Shown in pieces: positions 1 through 11,300 of a DNA stretch of 64,000 nt. The stretch is from Angiostrongylus vasorum. Lineage: Eukaryota > Nematoda > Chromadorea > Rhabditida > Metastrongylidae. Location: NCBI GenBank assembly GCA_018806985.1, contig JADANN010000307.1:186001-250000 (forward strand), in the 5' to 3' direction. Numbering within the stretch: the stretch's first letter is position 1; each line of letters starts with the position of its first letter. The translations under genes were made by a program, and so were the position numbers. Under the pieces are notes generated by a model. It made no database searches. It had not been told where the DNA came from and saw nothing but the letters and a program-made list of their open reading frames with translations.

Positions 1-790
1 CAAAACGAGGATGGTGTATTTGCCAATTATCGATAACCACTCTCGTGTTGTTCCATTCCAGTGTTCGCATGACGTTCCTGAGGCTGGCGGCAGAAAAAAA
101 TCGGCAAGATGGTAAAAATCTGCCATCTCTGACTATTTTTTGACGTCGATGTTAAATCGCTAAAGAATAGTTATATTTTTGTTGTGACGTCTACACAGAT
201 CACAGTCTAGGGCTTCCATGAATGCTGCAATGTCAACTCAGCCGAAAGCTTCCTTCGAATCGATAAATTTGAGAGAACGCGATCTTTATACTCTCGCGAT
301 ACTTCAATGTGTCTTGTTTTCGTGTGGATGTGGTCCATTGTACTGAATCCTTTTAGAAAGCACGTTTGCTCACATGGCTGTGTATGACCAGTGTTCTGCC
401 AATTCTGTGTAGGATGGCTCGAGTGAAGAGTTTATAGACGATAGGCATGCTGCACCTCGGCAACGGAGTGCAATCGCCTTCGTTGGGCTAAACAAGTGTT
501 GTTTCTAGCTTCTGCATCTTCGACCATAACCGCTGTTCTTCTTTCTTTAAGATCTTCTTTTTTATGGCCTGTCTGCATTACTTTGCAAGAATGGACCTGA
601 GTTCGCGGTTGCCTATAGCTCTACTTGTGTGATTCCACGCTGCGCATCAGCTCAAGCGTTTCTGGAAATAGACCATCCTTGGTGACTTTCGCGCTCTCAG
701 CCTTCATCGTGCTTAGTTGAAGATGTTGAACAAGGTGATCGTTTTGCATCTTTGCAAAAGGCAACAGCCGACTAATGAATTGAGTAAATC
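1..790 (-). mobile_element. RTE-clade non-LTR retrotransposon relic, reverse transcriptase part
   Basis: The minus strand aligns by eye, through many substitutions and indels, with the better preserved RTE copy at 47,249-48,754. Shared stretches include the region around 40-90 (matching 48,110-48,160) and 290-480 (matching 48,390-48,570), which in the better copy encode the RT palm and the segment before it. All frames are broken, so this is a dead copy. The element is cut by the window start. Confidence 0.8.
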
Positions 791-959
791 CCAGTTCATA
801 GTGGCCTTCGTGAGAAATGAAATCTTAAGCGAAGGAGGCGATTGTATAACCTCGTGCAAGATTTTGGTACAACAGCGACATCGACTAAGCTAAACCTTAC
901 CTACTATGATGTCATCTATTTCGTTTTAGTGCTCTTCACTTCCCACGTCCAGCGTTGAG

Positions 960-1560
960 AGTGATGCCCCTGGAATTTTGAGTTACCATCAATGGTCTTG
1001 GTCGTCGCGACAAACCCAGACAGCTTCTCACCCTGTTCGTTCCATACTAATCCGTGGGTCCCAATGTGACGCTCCCTAGACGCTCATCTAGGTCAGTCTT
1101 AGCCTAAAATCTCCAATGATGACCTTGAAGTAGGTATGGTTTTCTCTGAAGGATATGTCCATAAAGAATGTTTCGACTTCGTCTTCGTTATAGATTGATC
1201 TTGGTGCTTAAACGACAAAGACAATCAAGGCTGGTATTGATCCACATCTCCTCAACCGTGAACAGATCCGTGTTGTTGTTTGCTCGAATGAATTAATGAT
1301 GATGGGTAAACTCGTGCGGAGGAGAATGCAACGCTGCCAACTTCTATATTGCCGTATGTTGCGAAGGAGAATTCTGCTCAGGTGTAGTAGACAACATCCA
1401 ATGGGTCGCGTTTCCCTTTCTCGGCCAGTCCGAAGACGTCGCATCTTATCCTTCTTGTCTGCGTGGTCAAGTCCTCTATTGAGGACTCAGAGGCACGGGT
1501 GCATGCATTGTAAGTACAGATCGTCACATTAGTCCTTTGCGATTAATGGTAGCTTAGAAT
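960..1560 (-). mobile_element. RTE endonuclease-domain relic
   Basis: Read on the minus strand, about 1,075 down to 985 gives a peptide of the form IGTHGLVWNEQGEKLSGF, which I recognise as part of the apurinic-like endonuclease domain of RTE elements. It lies 5' of the RT relic at 1-790 on the same strand, in the order expected for one element. Frameshifts and stops are frequent. The exact ends are not visible. Confidence 0.65.
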
Positions 1561-1574
1561 GGCCCTGAGATTTC

Positions 1575-1960
1575 AGCAGCCTTTCCGTACTCGCTCTATC
1601 CAACTCTGCCTAGTCAGGAGCTGTTTCGTGATTAAGGTAATGAGGCCCGTTTATTCTACTGTGTTTGGCGTTTGATACCCATGTGCAGCTTGCTGAGCTC
1701 TGAACATGCGTGCTGAGTGCACTAACGGGTAGCTTGCCAGTCTCTCTCAGAGTAGAGTTAGAGCTTATTTGATGAAGACGACTCATCTCCGCCTGCGTTA
1801 TACTTCCTGCCCACATGATTGCAGGCTTTTTTTGGCCGACTTGGGTCGTAAAATACGATCCACATAGACGAGAACGCATCCACACACGCATGCTTGAATA
1901 CGGCACCGTAAACATGTAAAGTATATACCAAATCGACGCAGCGGAAGCAGGGATCACATT
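1575..1960 (-). repeat. Interspersed repeat, also at 18,690-18,900 and (inverted) 43,730-43,870
   Basis: A segment containing GGCCCGTTTATTCTACTG near 1,640 recurs with changes near 18,730 in the same orientation and near 43,790 in the opposite orientation. All three copies lie beside RTE sequence, so it may be a non-coding or linker part of an RTE element. No protein was recognised. Confidence 0.5.
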
Positions 1961-2397
1961 TTCTTAATCTATCTGTCTCTAATGGAAATAAAAAAACGCT
2001 TTCCGTCAGTGTCTAACTTTCTATTCGCTAGCAGAATGCTGCGGCGATGTTTCGCAACTAACCGCCATGGGATCCTTCCGTGAGGAAATCCGTGGTGCCC
2101 GTTAATATACGGGTAAAAACCATAATTGTCTTAGGTGAATTTAAATTAATGGAAACAAAGAATAGTCGGGGGTTATCTACAAGCTGCAGATAAAGCAGGT
2201 TTATGCATATGCGTATTACTTTGCAACCTCTACGAAAGGTTAAGCAAAGTGAATATCTTTCTCTGCTTCTCTATGTACACATACATAGATTTATCTTTCT
2301 ATTTATTGCTCATTCCAAAAAAAACAGCAAACTGTGGTGTTACTATTATCGTTTAGTAAAAGAATGTCATCTTACAATTTAACACAAATAGGGATAC
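1961..2397. other. No gene seen
   Basis: AT-rich sequence with no recognisable exon, RNA gene or repeat boundary. Confidence 0.5.
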
Positions 2398-2690
2398 TTC
2401 AGAAGCTCTCGCCGTTGATCAATCCCTGAGAGGTGCGCCGTGTTTTCGACTTCATTAATAATTGTTTGGAGGTTATTGAATGCATATATAGCCTTTGCAA
2501 TGATTCGCGGTGGCCTACCGACGTATCGAGCCAGTGCTGCTATCTTCCCAGACAAGTCTGGTACCAATTTCCCCGACCCGGGAGGTATGAAAGGCTTGGT
2601 GGACTATGTGGGCTATGGGCGCGGGATCGATTCCACGTTTGTTGCAGGGCGCCTCCGACTACTGCGGTACACGCGCCACTAGAAACCGTT
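2398..2690 (-). mobile_element. SINE1 copy (tRNA-derived, about 290 bp)
   Basis: Member of a family seen at least seven times in the window. On its sense strand the family begins with a tRNA-like promoter: an A-box-like TGGCGCAGTGG followed about 40 bases later by a B-box-like GATCGATCC. A body containing GGTACCAGAC and a tail containing GAATGCATGGCGCATCCC follow. This copy is reversed, with the tail at about 2,400 and the head near 2,680. Confidence 0.75.
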
Positions 2691-3244
2691 TTGAAAGGTT
2701 TCTCAACTCAATAACGCTAATTTGTGGGAGCAATTTTTTGGTGTCTTTGTAATGAGTGGAGGAAATTGAGGTGGCCTAACATATGTTACGGTAATTAGGC
2801 AGTTTTTGGTGCAATTTGTGGTGAAAACCCTCTGAGCCTAATCAAATTTTCAGTTTTGTTGCAAACATTGGTTAAATCAGTACGGTTGATGAGCTCTTCA
2901 TCAAAATAAGTTCTATGAGTGTTCGGGTGAACAACAACCAATATTTTTAGGGATCTTAGCGAAAACTTCTTGACATTTATCACTGACATTCAATTACAAG
3001 GTCCGAGGAATATGCACAATTTGCAACTGGATCGAAACTCTCTTGTTTGGTGAGTATTGCCTATTTTCGTCTCTTCCTCAAGCAGTGGAGAAGTGCAAAT
3101 GAAGGAAACCTCGAAATGTAATGAATCTGTGGAAAATGACGTCAGCCGGCCAGTTAACACAACCGAAACTCCAAACGTTATTAGCGCAACATTAGAACTG
3201 GTCACTGAGCTCTGTTCATATATTGGATATGGTGTTCCTCTTTG

Positions 3245-3620
3245 GTCAATCTCTTAAGGATACGCCACACATTCGACTCCATTAAGCATTTCACATCGTG
3301 GGCATTTTCGCGCTTTAAACTGATCGAACCGCATCTCATTGAAGCGCGATCGGAATGTGCGTTGAAATCAAGATGGGCTTCCAGTGAGTCCACGCGAAAG
3401 GCACGAGGGGATTATCGTTCTATTTTTCGATTCCCTCGCATTTTTTCCATGTCCTTTAACTTGTTTCTGGTAGTGAAAATCAAGCAGTTTTGGTCAGCCC
3501 TTAGCACTAATTATTCTTCTTATTTATTTACTTTATTTTACTTTGTACGACCTGTCTTCACATCTTTTCTGTGCGGATCCCAGCACTTCTCACATTCGAT
3601 TCGTTTCGTCGTATCCATCA
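3245..3620 (-). repeat. Fragment of SINE1 tail followed by reversed SINE2 body
   Basis: 3,250-3,300 resembles the SINE1 tail (ACATTCGACTCCATTAAGCA). 3,390-3,610 resembles the SINE2 3' part (compare 8,480-8,600 and 35,390-35,470), reversed. The short open frame here is not a gene. Confidence 0.5.
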
Positions 3621-3659
3621 TTCACGAAGGTCTTCCAACTTTTACATGTAGCTTCGACT

Positions 3660-4576
3660 GCTACTAAGTAATATTACAATACAAAAATTACACCCCCTTT
3701 GAAGACCGCTGCCAATTTTGCTCACCATCCCTATCGGACCGTGTGTCATCGGACCACAATTCAGATCCGCACTGTAATCAAGATGCATGGTTCAAAACGT
3801 ACAACTGCGTACGCATTGAAATCAATGTGCATGGCCGTGAAAGGGGTTAAAAATAGCAGAGATGACTAAACGCATATTTGAAATATGCAGTAACACACCG
3901 TAGTATACCAGTATACTGCGTCAGTGTTCTTTAAATTTCCCAAGATAAGTATGGCACAATTTTTGCTGATTCTAGAAGGAACGAGGTCTAGATTTGTCTG
4001 AGCTATGATCTAACATAGGACACCTCTAACCATTGCATAATAGTCGCAAAAGAAAATAGATAGTAAATCAGACCAGTTTCCACAATTTCACTGATTTCTT
4101 TTCTGAATGAATTCAAGCATGGAAAGCTTTTGCAACCACCTAGAAGTGACTGCATCTCCCGCTTTTTGAATGAACACCTAGTTTAGAGTTCTGCTTCCGT
4201 ACTTGCCAGTGGTACCACATATGCTCAAGATCTGAAGACACTTTCGATTTTTTGATCCATTACACAACATGATTTTTTGGATTAAATGGCACGGCACCTT
4301 TCCCAAGCAATGTGGTTTTTTGCGCAAAGATTTCGTTATTTAGATGACATTTTGGTTTACCTTTATCACAATCCCTGAATCTTACTACGAGAGCCTGCTA
4401 ATTAAGAAGTTCTTCATTACCTGTGTTCATGGGTCTTGATATCGGATTTCTTTTTTGTGGTGGCCGTTGAATAGACATTGACCTTCTTCTAAAAGCAAAC
4501 AACATTGAATAGCAACATAATATCTTAATAATCAAGTGTGAGAGATATGATAAAAAAGATAGCTGATTGATTACAG
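3660..4576. other. Intron or 5' flank of slit, no gene seen
   Basis: I looked for earlier exons of Slit LRR domain 1 between here and 2,700 on the plus strand and found none. The sequence directly before 4,577 ends in a normal acceptor (TTGATTACAG). The first visible coding exon is therefore internal, and the missing 5' exons lie farther upstream, probably outside the window. Confidence 0.5.
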
Positions 4577-5341
4577 TCTGGAGACATCCGTGATTTCAAC
4601 TTGGACTTCTCTGGAAGTGCTCACTCTAAATAGCAACAATCTGACTACACTTGGAGAAATTAGCACCATGCCAAATCTTCGCCTCTTGTAAGCGATCTCC
4701 ACTGTATGAGGAACCACAGTTAAGTCAATCTTTTAGCCGCATCGGAGAAAATCCCTGGCATTGTGATTGCCGTATTAAATGGATGAAGCAGATACAAAGC
4801 GTGCAGACGGGTCTTGTGAAGTGCATGAGACCTGCTTTTCTTCATGGAAAGACAATGAACAATTTAGATGAATCGGTTAGTGCTAAATCACTTCTTTGAT
4901 TATTGGATAATCCATCTTAACAAATCACAACTAATCGAGCAGCTCCAGAGCAGTTTAAATTTGGATGGCAAATCGCTGTTTGGGCAACGTATTCTTGAGC
5001 TAGAGTCTCAATATCCATGCTAAGGCTCCTATATGTTCCCACCACTCATCGGCTATTAACTATCGTTGATTGTCGTTGGTAGGATAACAGCGATTTCTTG
5101 TGTTACTTATCTTAATCAAACATTTGAACGCAGACGTCGAACTCGTTCTCGGCTTAGGAGTCCCCGAGGATAAATTTTGGCACCAGCAAGTTTGACCCTC
5201 AGAAATATCTCCTAAATATATGAATGATATTGTAAATCATTAACGAAAATCACTTTTTGTCATTCATTATATAATATCTTTGCTTCTGAACGTATTCCTT
5301 TTTAATCATATTCACAATAGTTGATGAAATGCTCTGGGATC
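4577..5341 (+). CDS. slt-1: Slit block: last LRR and C-cap of LRR domain 1
   Basis: Exon 4577-4687 encodes an LRR ([15 protein letters not shown], then MPNLRL). Exon 4737-4875 encodes the C-terminal cap, starting [13 protein letters not shown], with the CxC pair and a later VKCMRP cysteine. The cap finishes with MKCSGIE at the start of exon 5321-5479. Spacing to the cap matches LRR domain 1 of other Slits (LEVLTLNNNN, then NLYCDC). Donor GTAAGC follows 4,687. The joining intron is only 49 bases, normal for nematodes. Confidence 0.88.
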
Positions 5342-8300
5342 GAAAAAGCGTGATACTGTGTCTTGTGCTGATGTCCATATCTGTCCTCCAGCGTGTTTGT
5401 GCACTGACACTACAGTTGACTGCAGGGATCGTGGGCTATCACATGTCCCAGCCAACCTACCCAGCTCTACTAGCGAATTGTTAGTAAGGGATCAGGTTAA
5501 AGCTAGATAAGATTGTGTCAGTAGTAAATCTCTTAGCAAAAAACTAGTTGTTTAGAAGACTGAGCAGAACCAAATCACAATCATTCCACCTAAAGCGTTC
5601 CATAACTTGCGTGAATTGGAAGCGGCTGTAAGTTTATTGATGTTTGTGATAGAATAAGGAACAAACAAACTGTTGTTAGTTCAATCGCTTCACAGAATAT
5701 AAGCTTAACACTCTTACACTTTACGTAATTCAGCGATCTCAGTAAAAATAACATCGTGGAAGTGGCTCCGTATGCATTTTATGGACTACAGTCCTTGAAC
5801 GCTCTGTAGGTTGTAAACAGTTATTGTTTCTGTGATACTGATGATGTAAGAATCCAGAAAAAAAGGTGATTTATATGCTTTCAGAGTACTATACGGTAAT
5901 AACCTTACTGATTTGCCTATTCAAGCATTCCATGGCTTGAATAATCTTCAGCTTCTTCTTCTTAATGCAAACCAACTACAATGTTTGCGGAGTGGAACTT
6001 TTGATCCGCTAACAAAACTCAACCTTCTATCTCTTTACGATAACCAAATCAAATCCATAAGCAATTCAACATTCCATAAATTACTGAACCTGCAAACGTT
6101 ACATTTGGCCAAAAAATCCTCTGATATGCGATTGCAACATGGTACGTTCCTATTTTCCGTTCTCTAAGAATGTTGTCAGAAAGCATTTCATCGAGGTGAT
6201 AGCATTTTAAAGGAGTGGCTGGCAGAACTCCAGGAAGCCAAAGGCATCGAAACAAGTGGAGCGAGGTGTGAGTCGCCAAGACGGGTAGCGAGAAAACGTT
6301 TTGCAAACTTGCCTCGTGACAAATTTCGTTGCAAAGGTATTCGCTGCCTTCTTGCGAGTTATTTTTGTAATAAAATGTGATAAAACTTCAGGTTCGGAAA
6401 TCTACCAAACACACCGGGCCGACCAGTGTTTTATCGATGCCGGTTGTCCACTACAGTGTGAATGCCAAGACACGACTGTGGATTGCAGGTGAAGGCAATG
6501 TTGTGCATGAATGTTGCACAAATTCCCTATCTTTTTTTCCTTGTCTTTTTCAACTTTTTGTGGATCAGGTCTTTTAGTTGCACTACTTTGTTAGAGATCT
6601 TTATATGCTTAGGTGATATTATCAGGTATTTCATCCATCATGTTCAAAATCAATGTGGAAATACTGACAACATCAAATTACAATGTTAGTGATATCATGA
6701 ACGTGAGAAGCGCTGTGGTTGAAGATACCATGCAATTACCCACATGGTCCTGGTTCGACATCGCGATGGCTAGTCAAGCATCCCATTTCTCCCAGATCAT
6801 TAAACTGTTGCCGGACTTAACAATGCTCCTCACCCATCCGATCAACAAAAGGTCAACGACTTCCTCTGGTAAAAGGTTGGGAAACGCTTTGGTAAAAAAA
6901 AATCGAGCAGCACTCAACGACATTCATGATGCAAACAAAGTTCTCAGATAGGAGCCGAACCAATAAACAAAAAGTTCGAAGACCTTCGTGGATGGTCGAT
7001 ACGAGGAAAAAAATTCTTACAATCAAAAACAATTCTTAAGAACAAAACAACTGGAAGAAGTGCGAAGTTGTATAAAGTATAAGAAGATGGATCATCTATT
7101 AAAAAATGATTCTGTAGTATTATTCCTCACAAACTGAACAGGTATTCTATCAGCGACGACATTGGAGGAAGATTTCCAAATTCTTTCTCACTTATATTGT
7201 TCTATGAAGTAAAACGAAAGCCCTACAAAACATTAACAGGTCTATTAGCTGCTCGAGAAAATAAATGCAGAGTTGGCTGAAGTCCATCTGATGTCCATTT
7301 GTCCGTCCTCATTAATCCTTTTGGACCATTCATTTTCACATTCTTCAAGGCAAAGTGTGAATTTTTAGTAACAAAGGATTGACAGAAGTGCCTAATGAAG
7401 TGCCACAGTTTGTAACAACTGAGCTCAACTTGAGCAATAATAAAATCACTTCTATTAGCTCAAGTGGCCTCCACAGGCTTCAAAACCTGGTTAAATTGTG
7501 CGTTTTTTATCATATCTGGTTTATCATTGCCTTATTTTACTACTAAGATATCTTTTAGATTTCAGGAATCTTTCCTCGAACAGGATCACAAAGGTAGAGG
7601 ATGGTAGCTTGACCAATATGCCTTCGTTGCGAGAATTGTCAGTAAATTTCCAAATTATTACAAAAAATATGCCCTTCTATAGTTGAAATCAATAAAAAGT
7701 GATAAAATTTTTGCTTAAATAAAAACCATTTCACTAAATACACCATGTCCAGAGGTGCAGAATTTAACGCTTCTTGAGTGTTTTTTTTCTCCTTCCATTA
7801 GCCCAAGAATACATGTGGCTTCTCATTTAATTGTGTTTCAGCGAAAGTAGTTGTTTGCACAGTTTGAGAAACTACGTCTGGTTGTCTTGGTGGGTGGTTC
7901 ACGCGGCACGACCATTAGTGTACAGCTTTTGCGCAAATGTCATAAAAGCTTATAGAAGCTCTCGGTGTTGATCGATCCCTGAGGGATGCGCCATGCATTC
8001 GACTCCATTCAGCATCGTTTGGAGGTGACTGGATGCATATCTGGCTTTTACAATGACTAGCGGTGGCCTACCGGATGTATCGAGCCAGTGTTGCTATCAT
8101 CCCAGACAGGTCTGGTATCAGTTTGCTGACCCCGCAGGGATGGAACGTTTGGTGGGCCATGGGCGCGAATATCAATTCCACGTATGTGCGTAAACGTTGT
8201 ACAATCGTCAAAACATGACATTGATCATAAGTTTCAACTGCAGCTCCGTTTGATGTCTTGCATAACAAATGACCTTTAGAAGAATTCTGCGAACTATTCT

Positions 8301-11300
8301 GTGGAACAGGTGATGATAGTGATCCCGTTCCTTGCACTGATAACCCAACCTGCGCATGCCCTCGCTCGACCCCTGTGGGATCCCACCAAGCTCTCATTTC
8401 CCGAGGATCAGAATATTTTTTGCGAGACTTATCTGAAGAAGCCCACTCCCGCAATCCATGTGGGAACGTCTTAGGTCGACTACCTCAGGAGTCCAAGAAC
8501 ACTCGAGCAACAGCTAAAGCCACACGCGCAAAAGTCAAAGACTCTCGTGGACGGCGGGTGCGAGGAAACGAGCCGAATTCATGAAGTGCTGGGATCCGTA
8601 TAGCGTCATATTTCTGATTTCGGGTCATATAATCAAATAACAGCAATGATTTCTCGAGCTCACACATCTCGATGTTACTGGGGTGGTCCTCGAAAATTTT
8701 CTAATCGGAGAGGGAAAATCATCAAGTCATGCTAATAGTGTGCAAATCAGATTTCACACTCACGTTAACTGACAGCTCAGATCGCAACTAAATTCACACT
8801 GCTTTGCGCGACTACCTTTAGTTGGTTGGAGTTAGTGGAGTTTAGTTATGAAAATTATTAGAGAAGTGAGAACAGAGCTGCGTGTGAAGCTGGTGAATAT
8901 TTTCCCAACAGAAGGCGTTTCAATACCATAGCTGTAGCTTGATCCTGCGAAGACTCTATGCTGACAGAAGCGTCTGGGCTTCAAAGTTCTGCAAACAACA
9001 CTTTCGTAAAAGTAATCATCGATAGACAAGCGCTAACATTGGTTGTTCAGCAGTTGTGGAGAGAAAAGGGATAGAATCTTGCCTAATTTGCTTTATTAAT
9101 TCCGTAACGTCGCAGCAGTTCTGTTCGCTTGTACACCCAAAACGTGATCTTGGCCCCACGTCAGTGGAATCGCAGTTTTCCAATATCATTGCTAAATTTT
9201 CATTGTAAAGCTTTATCAAACCGACTACCTGTGCACATTCAAATGAAGACTCTCTGAGAATAGTCTGTCTCCTCGCATGGTAAAGTCTCCGGTCTCGGTT
9301 AAGATTTGTTATTTGTCGATATTGATATTGTTCCGACGTCAGATTATATCATAGTATTGTTAAGATTTGCTAACCTGCTCGTCGATAATTTGAGCATGAA
9401 CTTTTATTGAACCATTTCTCCCTCACATGTTCATAGCCTTCCGTGCTCGATATTCTTAGTAGAACTAATGCTAAGAAAACTCAACAAGCCTGCGATAAAG
9501 TGTTTTAGGTCTAAGTCAGCAGTAATATTTCTAGGGCAAGCTTACCACTTTTGTTGCTCGTTAGTTTATGCAAAAAATCGAGCAACGGTAGTCAATGTTT
9601 TCTGAGGCTTTCTCGTCCCAGAGAGGAAAATTTAAATCACTGTGAGCTCTTCGTAAGGTATAAAGCCCTCATAAATTGTTTCCTCATACACAGTACGCTT
9701 TCTCGCCATAGGATATGGTATGGTTTATATTATAAAAGCAATGAATTAATCAACAAGTAATCCAGCTGTATAAAAGTGTCTAACTAAGAAAACTTTTTAG
9801 GGATTTCTCGTACAACGAACTACGACATTTTTCTAGCTCTGTATTCAACAGTTCGAATGTGATTGAAGTCTTGTAAGTATTCTATGTTATAACAAAGCGT
9901 AGAAGTATTGTGTTTTATCTACTGCGTCCGATAATCTTCAGCTAACAAATCTTTATTCTCGGGCTTATATCAATAGTTGGCTTTTTTTCTAACACTTCTT
10001 GCTGAACAGCATAGGAGGGACAAAAGTATGTTATCCTACTACTATTTTTATCCTCGTTTTGTGTTAATATCGTCTTTTCTGTCGTACAGATTTATCCCAG
10101 CAAAAAACATCTGGGGAGTAGACTGGTCAGGCAATGTTTCATAGTTACTCTTCCTCATGACACTGTAGCGTTGCCATTCAATTCTACTAGTCGCGAGTGG
10201 CCTTTATTCTTCATTCAATTTTCAGATCACTATCTAACAATCGGCTAAAGTGCATAACTCCGAATACATTCGAACGACTTCAACATCTGCAAGCATTGTG
10301 GGTTAATACTTGTCTCCGATTTCATACATTTTTGAGTGCTAGCAATTTGTTATAGAAAAAATTAGCGGCAACGATTTTTTATGCAATTGTCAAATTTTGC
10401 CGCTAGTCAAATGGATAAGAAAGAACATCTCGCGAACAGTGGAAGGAGGTCAATGCACAGGACCGCTGGAACTGAAAGGAGAAAACGTGCAGGATTTGAG
10501 AATGGAAGACATGCAGTGCTCAGGTTTCTTTTAAACTCGGTCAAAGCCATGTATGTGTGAAAATTTCTAATGTTTCAGACGTATTTGAAAGCGTCTGTGC
10601 TGACAATGGGGACTACTGCCCATTGGGATGTAGCTGTCATGACACAATTGTTCGATGTTCGAAAAGGGTTCGAAAATCGATTACAATGCGCAACTAATAT
10701 CTAAGATCGATTAAGGGCACAGTGAAAATCTGGTTATCTTAGCTGTAAATGGGTTTCCGCAAATGATTGGCTTTGTTCTGTTTAGAATTTGAGAGCATTC
10801 CCAGTTTCACTTCCTGTTGATACCACAGAATTGTTCTTGGATTCGAATATTATTGACGAGATTTCGATTGAGGAAATCAGCAGGCTTACAAACTTGGTAA
10901 AACTGTAAGGATAAATTTGCTATTAGTCGTTTTTCAAGCTCCACCAACTCACTCTTGCAGCGATTTTAGAGATATGTCACACAATATTGTGGAGTCCATT
11001 GAAGATGATACATTTGTCAATCTAACCAGATTATCCACACTTATTCTCTCATATAATAAAATCAGTGTGAGTTCATTTGTTTTTTCACAATAGACTGTAA
11101 CCTCTGGAGTATTTCTTTGAGAGAAGTGTACTAGTAGGCGAATGAAAAAATTTTAGTGCATTCAACCACGTGCATTCGCAGGCTTAAATTCACTTCGTAT
11201 TCTTTCCTTACATGGGAATGACATTTCACTGTTACCAGAAACTGCGTTTGCAGCTCTTGGAAACATCACGCACATGTATGTGAAGCGTTTCTTTCTTCTC

